NCBI GenBank assembly: GCA_032821775.1
Contig: JAVLRN010000002.1
Coordinates: 1,860,001-1,924,000 of the forward strand
DNA from: Sanguinoderma infundibulare
Taxonomy: Eukaryota > Basidiomycota > Agaricomycetes > Polyporales > Polyporaceae
Length of the DNA: 64,000 bases
Direction of reading: 5' to 3'
How positions within the stretch are numbered: the stretch's first letter is position 1; each line of letters starts with the position of its first letter. Made by a program: the position numbers and the translations under genes. A model generated the notes under the pieces. It worked only from the letters and a program-made list of their open reading frames with translations, made no database searches and was not told the origin of the DNA. Positions 43,304 to 55,104 of the stretch are shown in pieces.

Positions 43304-43934
43304 TCTCGCGAGAGCGGAGTGGGTTGACTGGAGACGAGGGAGTGAGATTCTTTAGGGAGAAAAAACTCACTGTTATATGCGACTCTACTAGCCGCTCCGG
43401 CCGGGTTCGAACGCGGGTTGACTATTGGGCCGTTCGAGTATGGTAACGTTTCGGGCCGAGAAGCGAGCGCGGATGCAGGCGGAAGACCAAGTATATCTCC
43501 CTCGGGGCCGCGACAAAGTAGCACGACTGTCAGACGGACAACGGAACCTCAAGCACTGATTAGTTTACTTTAACGCCAATTCTAAGATGGATGCGAAGGT
43601 CAATGAGGAACAGTCAGGGGCAACAATCAAGCGTGAAACCAGGACGAACCGCTCATGACCTCGGGAGAGGTATGTGGGAAGCCCAATGTTGCACTGGGCA
43701 ATGCATCATCCAATGGTGCGCCGGCTAAGAGAATGTCTTGGGCACCAAGATATACCAGCGGTCGAAATGAACCCAAACACCCGTGGGGCTCCTCAGTCAG
43801 ACTGTCCTTGGGATAGTCAGACACTGGCGTTTCGGCAAGAGCGTAACGACTTGGCGTGATATCTACTGGCGCAATTATGAACACAGAGCGCGCCATCAAC
43901 ATGAGGACATACTCACAAATACAAAATGCAAGAC
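43304..43934. other. Intergenic, copy D to coatomer zeta
   Basis: No gene supported. Minus-strand TATATG-like sequence near 43372-43379 could belong to the copy D promoter. Confidence 0.4.
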
Positions 43935-44767
43935 CTAGAGCTGTCCTATCCTCTGCTGCATCTTCTCCTTCACCGTCTGGTATGCGTTGAGGATCGTCTG
44001 CTCGTTAATCACGATTTCCGTCGCGTCTGCCTTTGGCCGACTGACGCGGGAGGCAATCGTCGTCGAGTCTGTCTCCACGATGATTCTAGAAGCGCATACA
44101 CCGACGTCAGCATACCCGTTCAAGGTCACGCGAAGTAACATGGGTAGACGGGAGGCCCACCGGGGGGCCTCGAACATAACGGATATGCAATATTGAATGG
44201 AATTTCTGGCCTTGGGGTATCGGGAAGAGCAAAGATATTGGAACGCACCCGTCGTCAATCGTCTCGTCCAAACAGAGCAGTACGAGGTCGAGGTTTTCGA
44301 GCACTCCGCGCTTCTCGACCTGGTTGCGTAGGAGCATGTGCACCGCGTCTGAGAACGCGACGAGTGCGGAGTGTAGCATGAGCTCGTTTTCGGACGGGTC
44401 GCCGATGATGTAAAAGATGAGATCGAGCGAGTGCTTGTGCACCGCCAGATGCGAGTCATAGAGGGTGATATCGCCTGCATTCCGCAGGTGCATATACCGC
44501 CATAAACCGCCATAAACAAGAGCGCGACCACAAAGGAAGGCTTCAGTAAGGCATTAGACGGTTATAATACACGTTGCCAAACGCACCTCCTGCTTTCTTA
44601 GTCTTTTGGAACAGTCCCTTCTCGAACGCTCGCTGTTCCTTGAGGGTTGTCAGCTTCTTGGACCCGCCATTTGGGTGTTCTTTAGGATGGTAGTACTTCG
44701 CGAGCACCCGGTGCCCGTCTGTGTCGATAATGAGGAACGCGGAGACAGTATACAAAGACAAGTTCAT
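43935..44767 (-). CDS. RET3: Coatomer subunit zeta
   Basis: Small (zeta) subunit of the COPI coat, a longin/sigma-adaptin-fold protein acting in Golgi-to-ER transport. Three exons: 44767-44587, 44474-44249, 44085-43935; 185 aa, the usual length. Seen: SLYTVSAFLIIDTDGHRVLA followed by KYYHPKEH, QRAFEKGLFQKTKK, DLIFYIIGDPSENELMLHSA, LLRNQVEKRGVLENLDLVLL, CLDETIDDGIIVETDS and the C-terminal SRPKADATEIVINEQTI. Introns are GT-AG, with acceptors TGCAG and TCTAG. The product works in the same retrieval route as ERD2 at the left end of the window, which is coincidental linkage as far as I can tell. Confidence 0.92.
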
Positions 44768-44957
44768 GCTGAGAAGAAGACCTGTTTGGACGAGCGATCG
44801 TGGCCGGGGTCGGGTAAGGAGGTATTGAGGAATCGGGTATCCAACGCAGAATTATCGAAGACACAAGACCCTGGTACAGCAACAAGCGACCGCCAGAGGA
44901 GAAGGGAGAAGGAGTGCGATGAAGATGGATGCAAGCTCGCCGTCTGCAGCGGCTCTG

Positions 44958-45092
44958 ATGCAGGCGCCCGACGTGGCTTGCTCACTGGCCTCCATCTCAC
45001 TCGTCCACCGACATCTTGTGTCCCTCAAAGACTTCTACAGGTCGAGTCAAGCTAGGTCCAGTGCACTCTCTGGCCTGGAAAGCATGTCATGA
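44958..45092 (+). promoter_or_regulatory. Upstream ORF overlapping the next start by ATGA
   Basis: A 44-codon frame starting MQAPDVACSLASISLVHRHL ends in TGA at 45090-45092. The ATG of the methyltransferase-like gene is at 45089-45091, so stop and start share ATGA. If both are on one mRNA this would be a uORF affecting reinitiation. The transcript start is not known. Confidence 0.4.
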
Positions 45093-46620
45093 CATCCGTC
45101 CGCTGGCACGACGTCCTCAGCTCGGACTACCTCCTTGCCTCGCTCATCCCCCTCGTCCTCCTCGTGCTCAGTTTCCAAATCCTAGGCAGTCCCAGAGACC
45201 TCCTCGGCATCGTCTTCGGCAGCCACAACATGCGCCCTGCTGTTCCCGGCCACTTCTCCGTCCAGCGCGCCGCGGCGTCCTACAGCCAGTACGCGCAGCT
45301 CTCGCGCGCGGAGCTCGCCGCGATGCGCAGGTCCTACGGGCGCATGAGCTGGGCACACAGGCGCATCGGGTACGATCTGGGATATCCCGCCAAGCTCGCG
45401 CGGCTCGAGGAGTCTATTGCCACGAACGCAGCGATCGCGGAAGTCATCGCGCGCCTCGCGAAGGAGCAGTTCCCCGAATCGTTGGAAGACGAGTACGCGA
45501 GCCTGTTCGGGCCAGCAATCAAGGGCGACTTGGGTCGGGTGCGCGAATCGCTGAAACACTTCGTGCGGGACTGGAGCGAGGAAGGGCGCACAGAGCGCGA
45601 GAAGATCTTTCGGCCTGTCCTGGACGTCTTGCGGGGGTGCGCAGCTGAAAAGCGTAGGGATATGAGGGTCCTCGTACCCGGCGCGGGGTTGGGACGGCTT
45701 GCTTGGGAGATATCTGAGCTCGGTGAGTTGTTGATTTGACTTCACCTTCTTTCTGCGTATGCGCGGAACGCACTGTTTAGTGTTCCGCCCATAGTTTCCG
45801 GAGGGCTATTACGTTCCCGGCATCATTTCATGGATAGGCATGTGTGTATATATATACGTGCAATGAGACAGCTTTCGTCGAAAATCAGTGGATTAGCGAG
45901 GAACCCTGCGCTCTCGAAATTCGGTCTTGTGCCTAAGACGTTCTTCCAGTCGTTCAATGTGCGATTGCTGAACTTCTGGGTGTTTCAGGCTACCAAACAA
46001 CGGCAAATGAGCTATCGTTCTTTATGAACCTCGCTCTGCGTTTCCTGCTCTCACCCTCGCACACGCCATGTCCGAACCAACATGTCCTCCAGCCCTACGC
46101 AAGCTGGTTTTCGCACCAGCGCGTCACGGATAGCGTCTTTCGCAAGGTCTCCTTCCCTGACGTCACTCCTCGTCTCTCGGACAACTTCGCTCTAGTCGAG
46201 CGTGACTTCTTGTCTCTGCGTGCGCCGAAGGGGACGTCGGGGTACGACTTCGTTGTGACGCTTTTCTTCATAGACACCTCTCTGAACGCTATCGAGACTC
46301 TGGAGCAAATCCATGCCCTCCTTCGTCCTGGAGGAAAGTGGATCAACCTGGGCCCTCTTCTCTGGACGGGCGGAAGCCAGGCGGCCGTCGAGCTGAGCCT
46401 CGAAGAGGTGCTGAAGCTTGCGGACAAGGTCGGATTCGATGTCGTGGGAGAAGGGCATGGGATGCTGAGAGGAGCGGGAGATTTCGAGACTATGAGCCGG
46501 CGGACGGTGGAGTGCGAGTACACGGCGGACCAGACGGCGATGATGAGGTGGTTGTACCAGGCGGAGTTCTGGGTGGCCACGAAAGCTGTAAGCTTGCTCT
46601 TTGATGCTCCGTCACAGTGA
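45089..46620 (+). CDS. N2227-like / carnosine N-methyltransferase family protein
   Basis: SAM-dependent methyltransferase family (yeast YNL092W, animal carnosine N-methyltransferase). Two exons, 45089-45722 and 45989-46620, 421 aa; the intron (266 nt) is long for this genome. Seen: N-terminal hydrophobic helix LLASLIPLVLLVLSFQILG, the helical block MSWAHRRIGYDLGYPAKLAR, the SAM-binding loop RVLVPGAGLGRLAWEIS, then GYQTTANELSFFMNLALRFL, LQPYASWFSHQ, PKGTSGYDFVVTLFFIDTSL, LLRPGGKWINLGPLLW and the C-terminal TMSRRTVECEYTADQTAMMR. All these blocks are typical of N2227. The N-terminal membrane helix is less usual. The substrate in fungi is not established, so I name the family only. Confidence 0.88.
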
Positions 46621-47165
46621 TGTGATTGCTGATTGTGCTGGCGTTGCACTTTGCGCCCGTACAGTGCAGGTAATCCTTGAGTTACGAACGCCTGGTCTAC
46701 CCAATGCCGATAAATCGGATGTACTAACTACCATCGAAGCCGTCTGGTGTTAATCAACTATCAAGCCAGACAGTCAATTGGCATTTCTGAACGATATCTA
46801 GAGAAGCTGATATATTGCCAGAAAACTGGAGATGTAGTATCCATCTGAGTACAAGGAAGCAACTATCTCGGGTTGAGTGGCGTTATTTTGTCGCGGTCGG
46901 GCTACGCGGCGCCTTAAACTGGTATGTCTATTTCTACCATCGCGTGCCGCAACGGCCATCGAGAACCTTATGGCGACGTGCTGTGCAGGGATGTCGTCTA
47001 ATAACGGGGCACGTCCATCCAAAGCTTCCCCCAACGCTCTCACTCACTCGCAACTCCCTGTTACTGCAGTGGTCCCCCGTGCTGCTCGTGCACATCCGTC
47101 TCGTGAGTTTTCACGACATGATCTGCGCAATCTCGGAACTCACTAGAAAACAGCCTCCCTGCGTC
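46621..47165. other. Intergenic, upstream of HET-1
   Basis: The frame of HET-1 stays open upstream to 46815 (117 codons), but this part has no HET-family similarity; the homologous starts of all three HET genes (MWVLST/MWLLST) place the start at 47166. Confidence 0.5.
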
Positions 47166-49370
47166 ATGTGGGTCCTCAGCACCAGCCACGCAGAACTGCA
47201 TTACTTCCACAGTTCCGAGGCCATTACCGGCGGTTATGCGATACTCTCCCATACCTGGAGTCCCGCAGGCGAACAGACTCTCCAGGAGGTCAGGGCCATT
47301 GGCGAACGCTGCCGGATCGAAGGCGCGAACCCTCGGGACCACGTCGACCCCAAAATCCGGGGGTGCTGCCTCCTCGCCGAGAAGCAGGGCTTCAGATGGG
47401 TGTGGATTGACTCGTGCTGCATCGACAAGACAAGCAGCACGGAGCTCTCCGAGTCCATCAACTCCATGTTCCAATGGTACTCCCAGGCGGAGGTCTGCTA
47501 CGCGTTCCTCGCGGATGTCCCTGACGACTGTATTCTGGGCGCATCGGATTCCGCGTTCCGGAAGAGCCGGTGGCACACCCGTGGATGGACACTCCAGGAA
47601 CTGATCGCGCCCGCGATTGTGCTCTTCTTCTCGCGCGACTGGATGGAGATCGGGACGAAGGCGACGCTCGCTGGGTTGCTCGCCCAGATCACAGGCATTC
47701 CACACACGGTGTTCACCCGGGAGCTACTGGTCACGCACTTCAGCGTCGCTCAGCGGATGCACTGGGCGGTGGGTCGGACGACAACCAGGTTAGAAGACGA
47801 AGCGTACTCGCTCATGGGGTTGTTTGGCGTCAGCATACCGGCGAACTATGGGGAGGGGCATAACGCGTTCTACCGCCTTCAGCGCGAGATAATGAGGCAC
47901 ACCTCGGACATGACCCTCTTTGCTTGGGGACCAACGCTCGGCGCGTGTTGCGGGCTCAGTGCCGACGACGCTACCACGACCGGTGGGAACGGAGATGTGT
48001 TCAAGTACCTCCTAGCTTCATCCCCAAAAGACTTTTTGTTCCCCTGTGTTTACACGCCGACCCTGGTGAGGTGTCAGCATGTACAACAAACGTATCCGCC
48101 AATGCCTGTAAGTGCTGGACCTCTGTCAGACCGTCATGACACTAACATCCCATCTGATTGACAGGATACAGAAGCATCGGCCTCAGGACCTTTCGATCGC
48201 GTCGAACTTCCGGAAGTTACGTTCACCAGTTATGGAGTAAAGTGTCGGCTTCCTGTGTTCGACGCAGGCCATCTCACGATCGCGATCCTCCTCTGTCAAT
48301 CTATGGGCAGCCACGAACATATGGGCCTCATCCTCATGAGAGACCCTTCCGCCCACGACGCGTACAGACCACGTTATCAGGCGAGTTGTATGCTGCGCCG
48401 TGCCAAACCTCATGCTGGCGTCAACAGCATCATGCGCATGGTATCCCTCGGACGCAATCTGTACGATATCCGCTTCGATGGTGCTGTTGTCCGCCCTGCG
48501 TGGCGCACCATCTACATTGTCACTAGCCCACCGGCCACTTGGACGTCCGCTCATGCGTCCATCACTCGTCTCTCTTTCAACTGCAGCCCGCGCCCCTTCG
48601 TCCATTTTCCCCACTGGCTCCTTTCGCGTCTCGCTATGCTCAAGTTCCAGGCGACTGACCTGACCTGCTCGCACCACCGCGGGTTGCACTTCGTTCACCA
48701 TTCCGGGGAGCACATCCTGGTGCATATCGGATTGTGCTCCTGGCAGCTTGGCTTGGATGGCACGCCGGAATGGTGGGGGAGGGTTTCGTGCGCTCCCGGC
48801 CACCTCGAAATTCCGCATGGGACACACGACTGCTCCCAGGACCACGTGCGCTCTTGGCCAATGTGGACGAAGGAGTTCGGCACCAGGGAGCGGGCGGTCC
48901 GACTGTCCTTCACTCCCTCTGACCGGTCGCCGAAGTCGACCCTTGTCGTACACCTCCAGCTTACGGGTGTCCTCCACGAGGAGATGCTTCGCGAAGCGCA
49001 CGTCACCATTCCCTCCCAAGAAGAGCTCGATATGATGCGTGCGTTTCCGCTGGAGTCCTGGAACGACGGTAGACTCTGCCAGGATCTGCGAGGGAGAATC
49101 GGATACGGGCAGTTCCTCAGGTCACAGCTGTGGCGGCTCGGAACGTCCGACCTGGGGCTCCGTCTGTGCGGCGGCGCGTCGACGGCCTCCAAAAAGCCCG
49201 GCCGTATTTTGATCACGCACGTCCACCCAGGACATTCCCAGATACCATTCATCGCGCGCGATGAGTTCCGAACCGTTTATTCGTACACACACTCATCAGC
49301 TGGGCGATCCATCCACGACCATCGTTCGCGCACAGCTTTTAGTGATCCGGATGCTTGGTCTGTGGATTGA
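47166..49370 (+). CDS. Heterokaryon incompatibility (HET) domain protein, HET-1
   Basis: HET-domain proteins mediate non-self recognition and cell death after hyphal fusion in fungi. Two exons, 47166-48107 and 48165-49370, 715 aa. HET core: MWVLSTSHAELHYF, GGYAILSHTWS, GFRWVWIDSCCIDKTSSTEL, SESINSMFQWYSQAEVCYAF, WHTRGWTLQELIAPAIVLFF, RMHWAVGRTTTRLEDEAYSL and NYGEGHNAFYRLQREIM. The C-terminal ~370 residues, beginning PEVTFTSYGVKCRLPVFDAG, form a second conserved but unnamed domain shared with HET-2 and HET-3 (includes WRTIYIVTSPP and a DHVRSWPMWTKEF block). One intron at the same position in all three genes, right between the two parts. Partners and specificity unknown. Confidence 0.9.
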
Positions 49371-50604
49371 GGTTACCAAAAATGTTGACCGCAATACAGT
49401 ACTATATTCTCGGCTATAGCATTTCGCTAATTCCCGGCACGGCGTCACGCGTTCTTACCTTCTAATCACGATGTAGATACACGGAATAAAGACTTATGAA
49501 TGGACCCCTTGACATGAGTCGGTGTGTTCAAGGCCAAGATGCGAGTCAAAGATTTCGAGCCGCGGTCTGTTACTGTATCAGATTCGGAGTGTCCGGGGGC
49601 CGCGCGGCGACTGGGACTGGGAGTAAAGGTGCGACTTGTATTTTGGACATCAACTTAATTATCTTCTGTCTATACAACGGTGGCTCGGCCTTTACTAGCT
49701 TGACTCGGCGAGCCAACACCACCCGCCGCCAGCCTCGCGGGTGCGTTGTGCACGCCATGCTGTCGAATTCGAAGGTCCACCCCAGAACACGTTGCCAAAG
49801 CCAACTCTCAAATCACACGTCCTAGCGATTCAGAGTTTCCGCGCACGAAAGGGGGAAACAGAATGCAACAGTGAGCACTCCAGCAGCTTCCCAATCCTGT
49901 GCAGGTTAGCTAAACGTCAAGTGCTACGTCTGATCGATACTCCCAGAAAAGTAGCCGTCGAAGGACAAACTTCCTCGCACTGGACCTGACCGCCGCATGG
50001 CATGCTCGCATCTGGAGTATAGAACGTGTAGGATCTGAGGGCCTATATGACGCGGAAATAGCATGCACGCCCTCACCGTCCGCGACCACTTCTATGAGCA
50101 ATTTGCGGCTATGCTCCCGGGCGTCGGCAGTTACGCGTGTCGGCATACAGGAGCTCGCTGTTCGACTTGAATGAACCCCAGAAATGCTTAGGATCCAGAT
50201 CCCCTTGGTCGGCTGTCGACAAGGACGATATGGGGGACGAGTCCGCGTTCACGAAAGCTGCTCCCAAATGGTGGCCACTATGCTGTCGCTGCGTACTGCG
50301 ACCCGAACAGTCCCGGGGAAGGGATATGGATGGACTCCGTCGCTCCTTCTATCGCTCGACTCGTTCCCGTTATCCGCCCAATGGCAACACACGTGGGGCG
50401 ATATTGCGTTCAGAAGCTGAGGAGAACGCAGAAGAGGGGAAGGCCTCGCCGACGGCACTCATTTCAGCCGAAAGGGAAGTACTCGCTCGAGCCTTGCGGT
50501 CGTCTGCCCTCCCCTCTTCCCGCGTCCTCCCTCTCCCTCAGCTGTCCCGTCCTCCCCTCACCACAGTCCTCTTCCCCTCTTCCCGGTCTGTAGGTTTTTG
50601 CGAG
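49371..50604. other. Intergenic, HET-1 to cupredoxin gene
   Basis: I see no gene. 50137-50769 (+) is open in one frame but overlaps the cupredoxin start in a different frame and has no motif; the stretch 50500-50590 is CT-rich leader-like sequence. Confidence 0.45.
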
Positions 50605-51706
50605 ATGCGCACGGTGTTTACTATAGTATTTGCAGTGAGTCTCTCGTTCGGTTTGCTGCATCGTACTGCTTTATCCCGAATATGTGCTGATGTGTTCTGG
50701 TGTTTATCAATAGCTTTCTGTCGTCGCTGGCTCATTAGCGAAGACGATCGTCATCACTGTCGGCGGTAACACCACCGACAATGCGACCACCGTGTTTGAG
50801 CCCAATTCTGTCAAGGCTCAGATGGGCGACATAGTTCTCTTCAACTGTGAGTACTCCAATGTCTTCTTTAACCGTTGCACTGCGCCGTCAAGTTTCTTGC
50901 GATGCAATGACACGCCGTTTTGCTGGCGACATGCTTTGGATAGGGCAACGGTTCTTGTCCCTGTTGGTTTACCTCATTGTGTGCGAGATTCCTGTCTGCG
51001 AGAGGGCAGTCAGGCTCCCGCTGTAGTCTCGTCTTGCATTGCTGATCCTCTCGTCGCTCGAACCAACCTACAAGCCTCTTCATTCGACGCTCTCTAATTT
51101 ATCCTAATTCGTTCATTTCTGCCTCGAATCATTTGCTAAAGCCCCCCTCTCCCTGCGACAGTCACTCAGGGGAACCACACCGCGACCCAGTCGACGTTCG
51201 CTGGCCCGTGTATCCCCATATCCGACGCCAACTCGACGATCAACGGATTCGACTCGGGCTTCCGCGAAACCTATAACGGGACCGCGATCTCTAGCCTATC
51301 CGTGCTCGTCATGGACAACACGTCGACGATATGGTTCTTCGACTGGAACACGTGCGCCCAGGCTGGCGTCGGCGCCATCAACGTCAACGAGAGCAGCTGG
51401 CAGACTTTCGACGGGTTCCAGGTGGGTCGGGGTACCGTCTTCGGTCGCTTTGCGACCGTTTACTTGTTACAGACTTACGCGACCGAGCGCTGACCGCCAT
51501 CTGTTCATGCGCAGCGGAACGCGATGCGGCTAAACGGCACAGCGACCATTGCCTCGAGCCATATCGCGACGCGGACGGGGGGAGGTGCTGGCAGGACGGT
51601 CAGCGCCACCCCCGGGTCGCAAGCGAGCGGCGCGGAGGATGCGCGTGCGGTTGGGCTTGGGTTCGCCGCGGTCGTCTGGATGTTTCTCACCGCGCTGCTT
51701 CTATAG
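50605..51706 (+). CDS. GPI-anchored cupredoxin-like secreted protein
   Basis: Extracellular cupredoxin-fold protein common in basidiomycete cell walls. Four exons: 50605-50634, 50714-50846, 51162-51421, 51515-51706; 204 aa. The signal peptide (MRTVFTIVFA continuing LSVVAGSLA) is split by intron 1. The fold is recognised from TIVITVGGNTTDNATTVFEP, the block VKAQMGDIVLFNFTQGNHTA, TQSTFAGPCIPISD, GFDSGFRETYNG and TIWFFDWNTCAQAG. NHT, C of GPC and C of NTC sit where copper ligands occur, but the ligand set does not look complete, so copper binding is uncertain. Many N-glycosylation sequons. The C-terminal hydrophobic VGLGFAAVVWMFLTALLL after a Ser/Gly/Thr-rich region suggests a GPI signal. Intron 2 is 315 nt. 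Confidence 0.87.
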
Positions 51707-52077
51707 CGGGCGGTGGTTCGACATTACTCTCCTTTGAGAGAACGATTCTTGTTGGACTCGCATGACGGTCGCGAGGCATGCCGACATCCGTCTCCAGTTA
51801 CCATTTCTGAATCTCGATACCGGCCGACGTGCATACCTCCCGTGGAAGGGAAACCTCTTCGTGTTTCTTTCTTGTTCTCAGCTGCTGGATGCTGGCTGCA
51901 TTTCTGTTGGCTCGCTGGCCGTCACAATTATATATCGCTCCTTTCGAATGACTACTCGCTCGAGCTCGTCGAGATGATATTCCTCATGTGATAGCTGTTT
52001 AGACAGTCTAGATATGTATTTTGCTCTCATTACATGTATTCTTACAGTGTCCTCCCAAGAGCCTCTGTGGCGAGCTT
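51707..52077. other. Convergent 3' flanks of cupredoxin and F-box genes
   Basis: No gene. Both neighbours end here tail to tail. Confidence 0.6.
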
Positions 52078-53929
52078 TCACCTCCAACTCGGCCAGGACC
52101 AGTAGCATTTGTCGTCGTCCAGACACGCATCGGAAAGTCCCGTCAACCACATCCCTCGCTCATCCAGCAGTGGGATGGAAGCTACACCTCCAATTTCATC
52201 CTGCACCTTGATCTCAGTCCCGGAAGCGTTGAACGCGCGGGCGTAGTAGCGGCAGTCGTTCGTCCACGAACCAATGACCAACGACGAGAAGGGGTGCCCC
52301 ACTGCAGCGCGCGACGCCGCAAGGCGTTGTACGTACGCGGCTTCCTCCTCGGACTCACAGTCGATGCGTAGCGCACTGAGCGCAGGACAAGCCAACTCCG
52401 AGGTCGGGGCGGCGTCCGGGCGCGGGATATCGAGCGCGTGGAGGAGCTCCTCCGAACTCATGTACCGCGGGATCCAATCTGATCTCGCCGATCGTCGGCG
52501 CCGGCGAACGGCGAGAGTGTCGAGGTGCCGAAGGTACAAGAGCAACGGCTTGCCTCCCTCCTCGTGCACTCCGAGAATCCATTCCGAGCGAGGACCGACC
52601 CAGAGCGCGCGCAAGCCCCTAAACGCAAACGTCGAGGCGATGGACGCGAGTCCGTTGGAGATCACGGTCTGCTCAGAGACATCCAGCGAGGCGTACTTGC
52701 GCCTGTCGACGCTGTCAATACCATCCCGTGGGCCCGCCGCGTTAATGTCGACTATCTGCAGTATAAACGCGTGGGCTGTATAAACGCGTTCCTCGGGGTG
52801 CGGTAACACGCGGATGTTGAACTCCCCGTGGTCGTCCAAGCCCATCAAACGGAGGCACGGCTCCGCCTCCGACGGTTTGGCCTCTGCAACGTGGAGCACG
52901 CAGGACGAGGGGAAGGCGAGGTGTCGCGAGAGGAGCATTTCGCGCAGATGAGCGCAGTCGTTATCGTCGCCGCACCCGTCATCGATCGAGAACCGCTGGA
53001 GATGCGGGAGCGCGATGGGCCGTCCTTTCCAGTTGCTTGCCGTCGTGCCCTTGTCGGAGCGCGCGAAGTCCACAAGGTAGAGGGCGCGGAGCTTTGGGCA
53101 GCTTTCGAGAAGAGAGAGGAGGTCAGAGAAGGACAGACGAGCCTTGGGGTAGTAAATATCCATGTTGATGTAGAGGTGCGTGAGGGCGGGGAAGTGCGCG
53201 GGACCGGTGGACGCTGGCAGGACGTGCACTTTGTCCAAGGCGAGCATCCGGAGCCGGGGACACTGCTGAGGGAGGAGCACGGGTCTTTCGGGGTTGGACA
53301 GATCCCTCTTTGCATTGAGATCTAGTTCGATCGCGCAATGCTCGAGCTGAGTCAAATGACTCAACACATCGAAGATGGCGCTGCCGGCGAAAGAGCGGGC
53401 GTAGAGCCGCCGTACGCGCGCTCCTGAGTCCCGTAGCAGTGATGTTGTACTTGGAGTGAGAGAACGGACGAGGAAGACGTTGAGTGGAGTATCGGGAGGG
53501 CAGAGATGCAAATAGCGAGGGTATGCGCGTGATATGATCCGGAAACGTGGCACGATAGAGGTGGATGTCGATTCACGATGGTGCGAGTCCAAGACAGTTG
53601 ACCACAGCCAGGGCGTTTGCTGAGCGACGTCATGCCAGCGACGACATGTGGCAACAATCGGTGCGAGGTCCTCTGTGTGCATTACGCCCGGTGAGCCGAA
53701 CGCGCCGCCCCTGCACTCTTGCCACCGAATGGATCGAGGAACAAGGGAAAAGATATAGGCGAGGATCTCCGACGGCAGTCTGTTTATGGGGCGAAATCGG
53801 TTGTGCAGCTCCTGAAGTATGCCGAGGGCTGTAACCAGGGCGAGAGAAACTTCACGCATCTGTGAAGCAGCTTATGGTTAACAAATGGAACTATCTCATC
53901 CAACTTGTACTCACAGCACCGCTGGACAT
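52078..53929 (-). CDS. F-box protein with leucine-rich repeat-like region
   Basis: Predicted SCF ubiquitin-ligase substrate adaptor of the expanded agaricomycete F-box family. The main exon 53859-52078 is a single 593-codon open frame. An F-box lies at residues ~25-95: FRPINRLPSEILAYIFSLVP, then LAPIVATCRRWHDVAQQTPW and LWSTVLD. LRR-like segments follow (LTQLEHCAIELDL, CPRLRMLALDKVHVLP, FPALTHLYINMDIYYP, SCPKLRALYLVDFARS, LPHLQRFSIDDG). A tiny first exon, MSSGA (53929-53915), joined by a 55-nt GTGAGT...CACAG intron in phase 0, is plausible because the main exon's ATG directly follows the acceptor. If it is wrong, the start is 53859. Target protein unknown. Confidence 0.85.
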
Positions 53930-55104
53930 ATTGTGCGGTATGAATTAGTAAGTGGGGAAACGCGCACGCCAGGACCACGCACTAGTCGCATCCCTCTGCG
54001 CAAACGTTGAGGTGTCGAATTTGTTCCAGAATTGTCTGAGCGAGGTGCTCCATGTTGGCTGCCAAACCTCATCACGTAGACGTTGGCTGCGAAAGTAGTG
54101 AGGTTTTCCAGCGAGTGCAAGAGGGGTATCCCTGAGAACGGCCCGGGGGCCCCTATATTGGCGTATCTTTGTGTAGCTGTGTGACGACGATGGCGGCGAG
54201 ATATCCTCCCTATGCAGTGCCCGTTTAGTGTCACCGATTATAAGGATGGTTAACGTACTTCCAGTGTATCTGTATCTTGTTTGTTGTTTCGTGCTGCAGA
54301 CTCAAGTTGGAGGCAGCCGACACCGTGGCGGAGTCGGACAGTCGGGATGCAGACAGACGCCCAACCAGCGGTCGCCAGCTCCGGTTTCTTCCGACTCGGA
54401 ATCCGAACGCCCCCCACCCCCGTTTTCCACTCCAGATCCTACTCGAACTTCTACATGTCATGCTATGGCATAGCCTTGAACATAGGTACATCGTTGCTGT
54501 TTGCAAGCATGCTACGAGACGCTGACGCCATGCGTTGTCTATTTTTTCAGCAACTGAGTTGATTAAAGTTCCACCTACGGACTCAAGGCGGAGGTCGACT
54601 CGGGACCCTTCAGGATGCGAAAGACATTGATCGGAGCTGGATAACATGTATCTCATCTCAGGCGAGGCCGTGTATGTGCAGAGGATAGGTTTCAAGGAAC
54701 TGGGACCACCTCAGTGCGGATACGCACCTTGGGTCACTTCAAACTACTGCGCGCGTGGCAGTGTGTACCGTATGTTCCTCGCCTTCTCGTGGAGACCTTC
54801 TGATATTTGGTCCTGTTACAATCCATGCGAAGCTGTGTCGGCATCCCGTACACGAGGATGCATTGTCAGCATACCATTTCATATAGGCGGCGCGCTTCGC
54901 CGGTGTCAGCGCGGCAGTTGAGTGGAATCCTGTGCTGTCGTCCATGGCGTACTCCCACAGCGTTGATTCAAAGACTGCACCCTTCACTCGAGCGAGGGGC
55001 CATACGTCCTCGTCCGAATCATCGTCAGTTCTGGTGCGCTTTTATATCAGTCTCTCAGTTTCGCATGCGATATCCACTGACGGGTGATCTGTCACAGACC
55101 TATT
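53930..55104. other. Intergenic, upstream of F-box gene and HET-2
   Basis: No gene can be named. The minus-strand frame 54987-54739 encodes a hydrophilic stretch with TPAKRAAYMKWYADNASSCT that looks coding, but I find neither partners nor a family; it could be a gene fragment. Confidence 0.35.

Noticed and set aside
43395..43450. tRNA-like GGGTTCGAAC sequence
   Set aside because: It resembles a T-loop, but no acceptor, D or anticodon stems can be drawn around it.
45016..45648. 210-codon plus-strand frame overlapping the N2227 gene
   Set aside because: Arg/Pro-rich alternate frame of a GC-rich exon; the N2227 frame carries all the family motifs.
50137..50769. 210-codon plus-strand frame before the cupredoxin gene
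   Set aside because: No domain, and it overlaps the cupredoxin signal-peptide exon in a different frame.
52828..53325. 165-codon plus-strand frame inside the F-box gene
   Set aside because: Antisense shadow of the 593-codon F-box frame; Val/Glu/Arg-biased composition.
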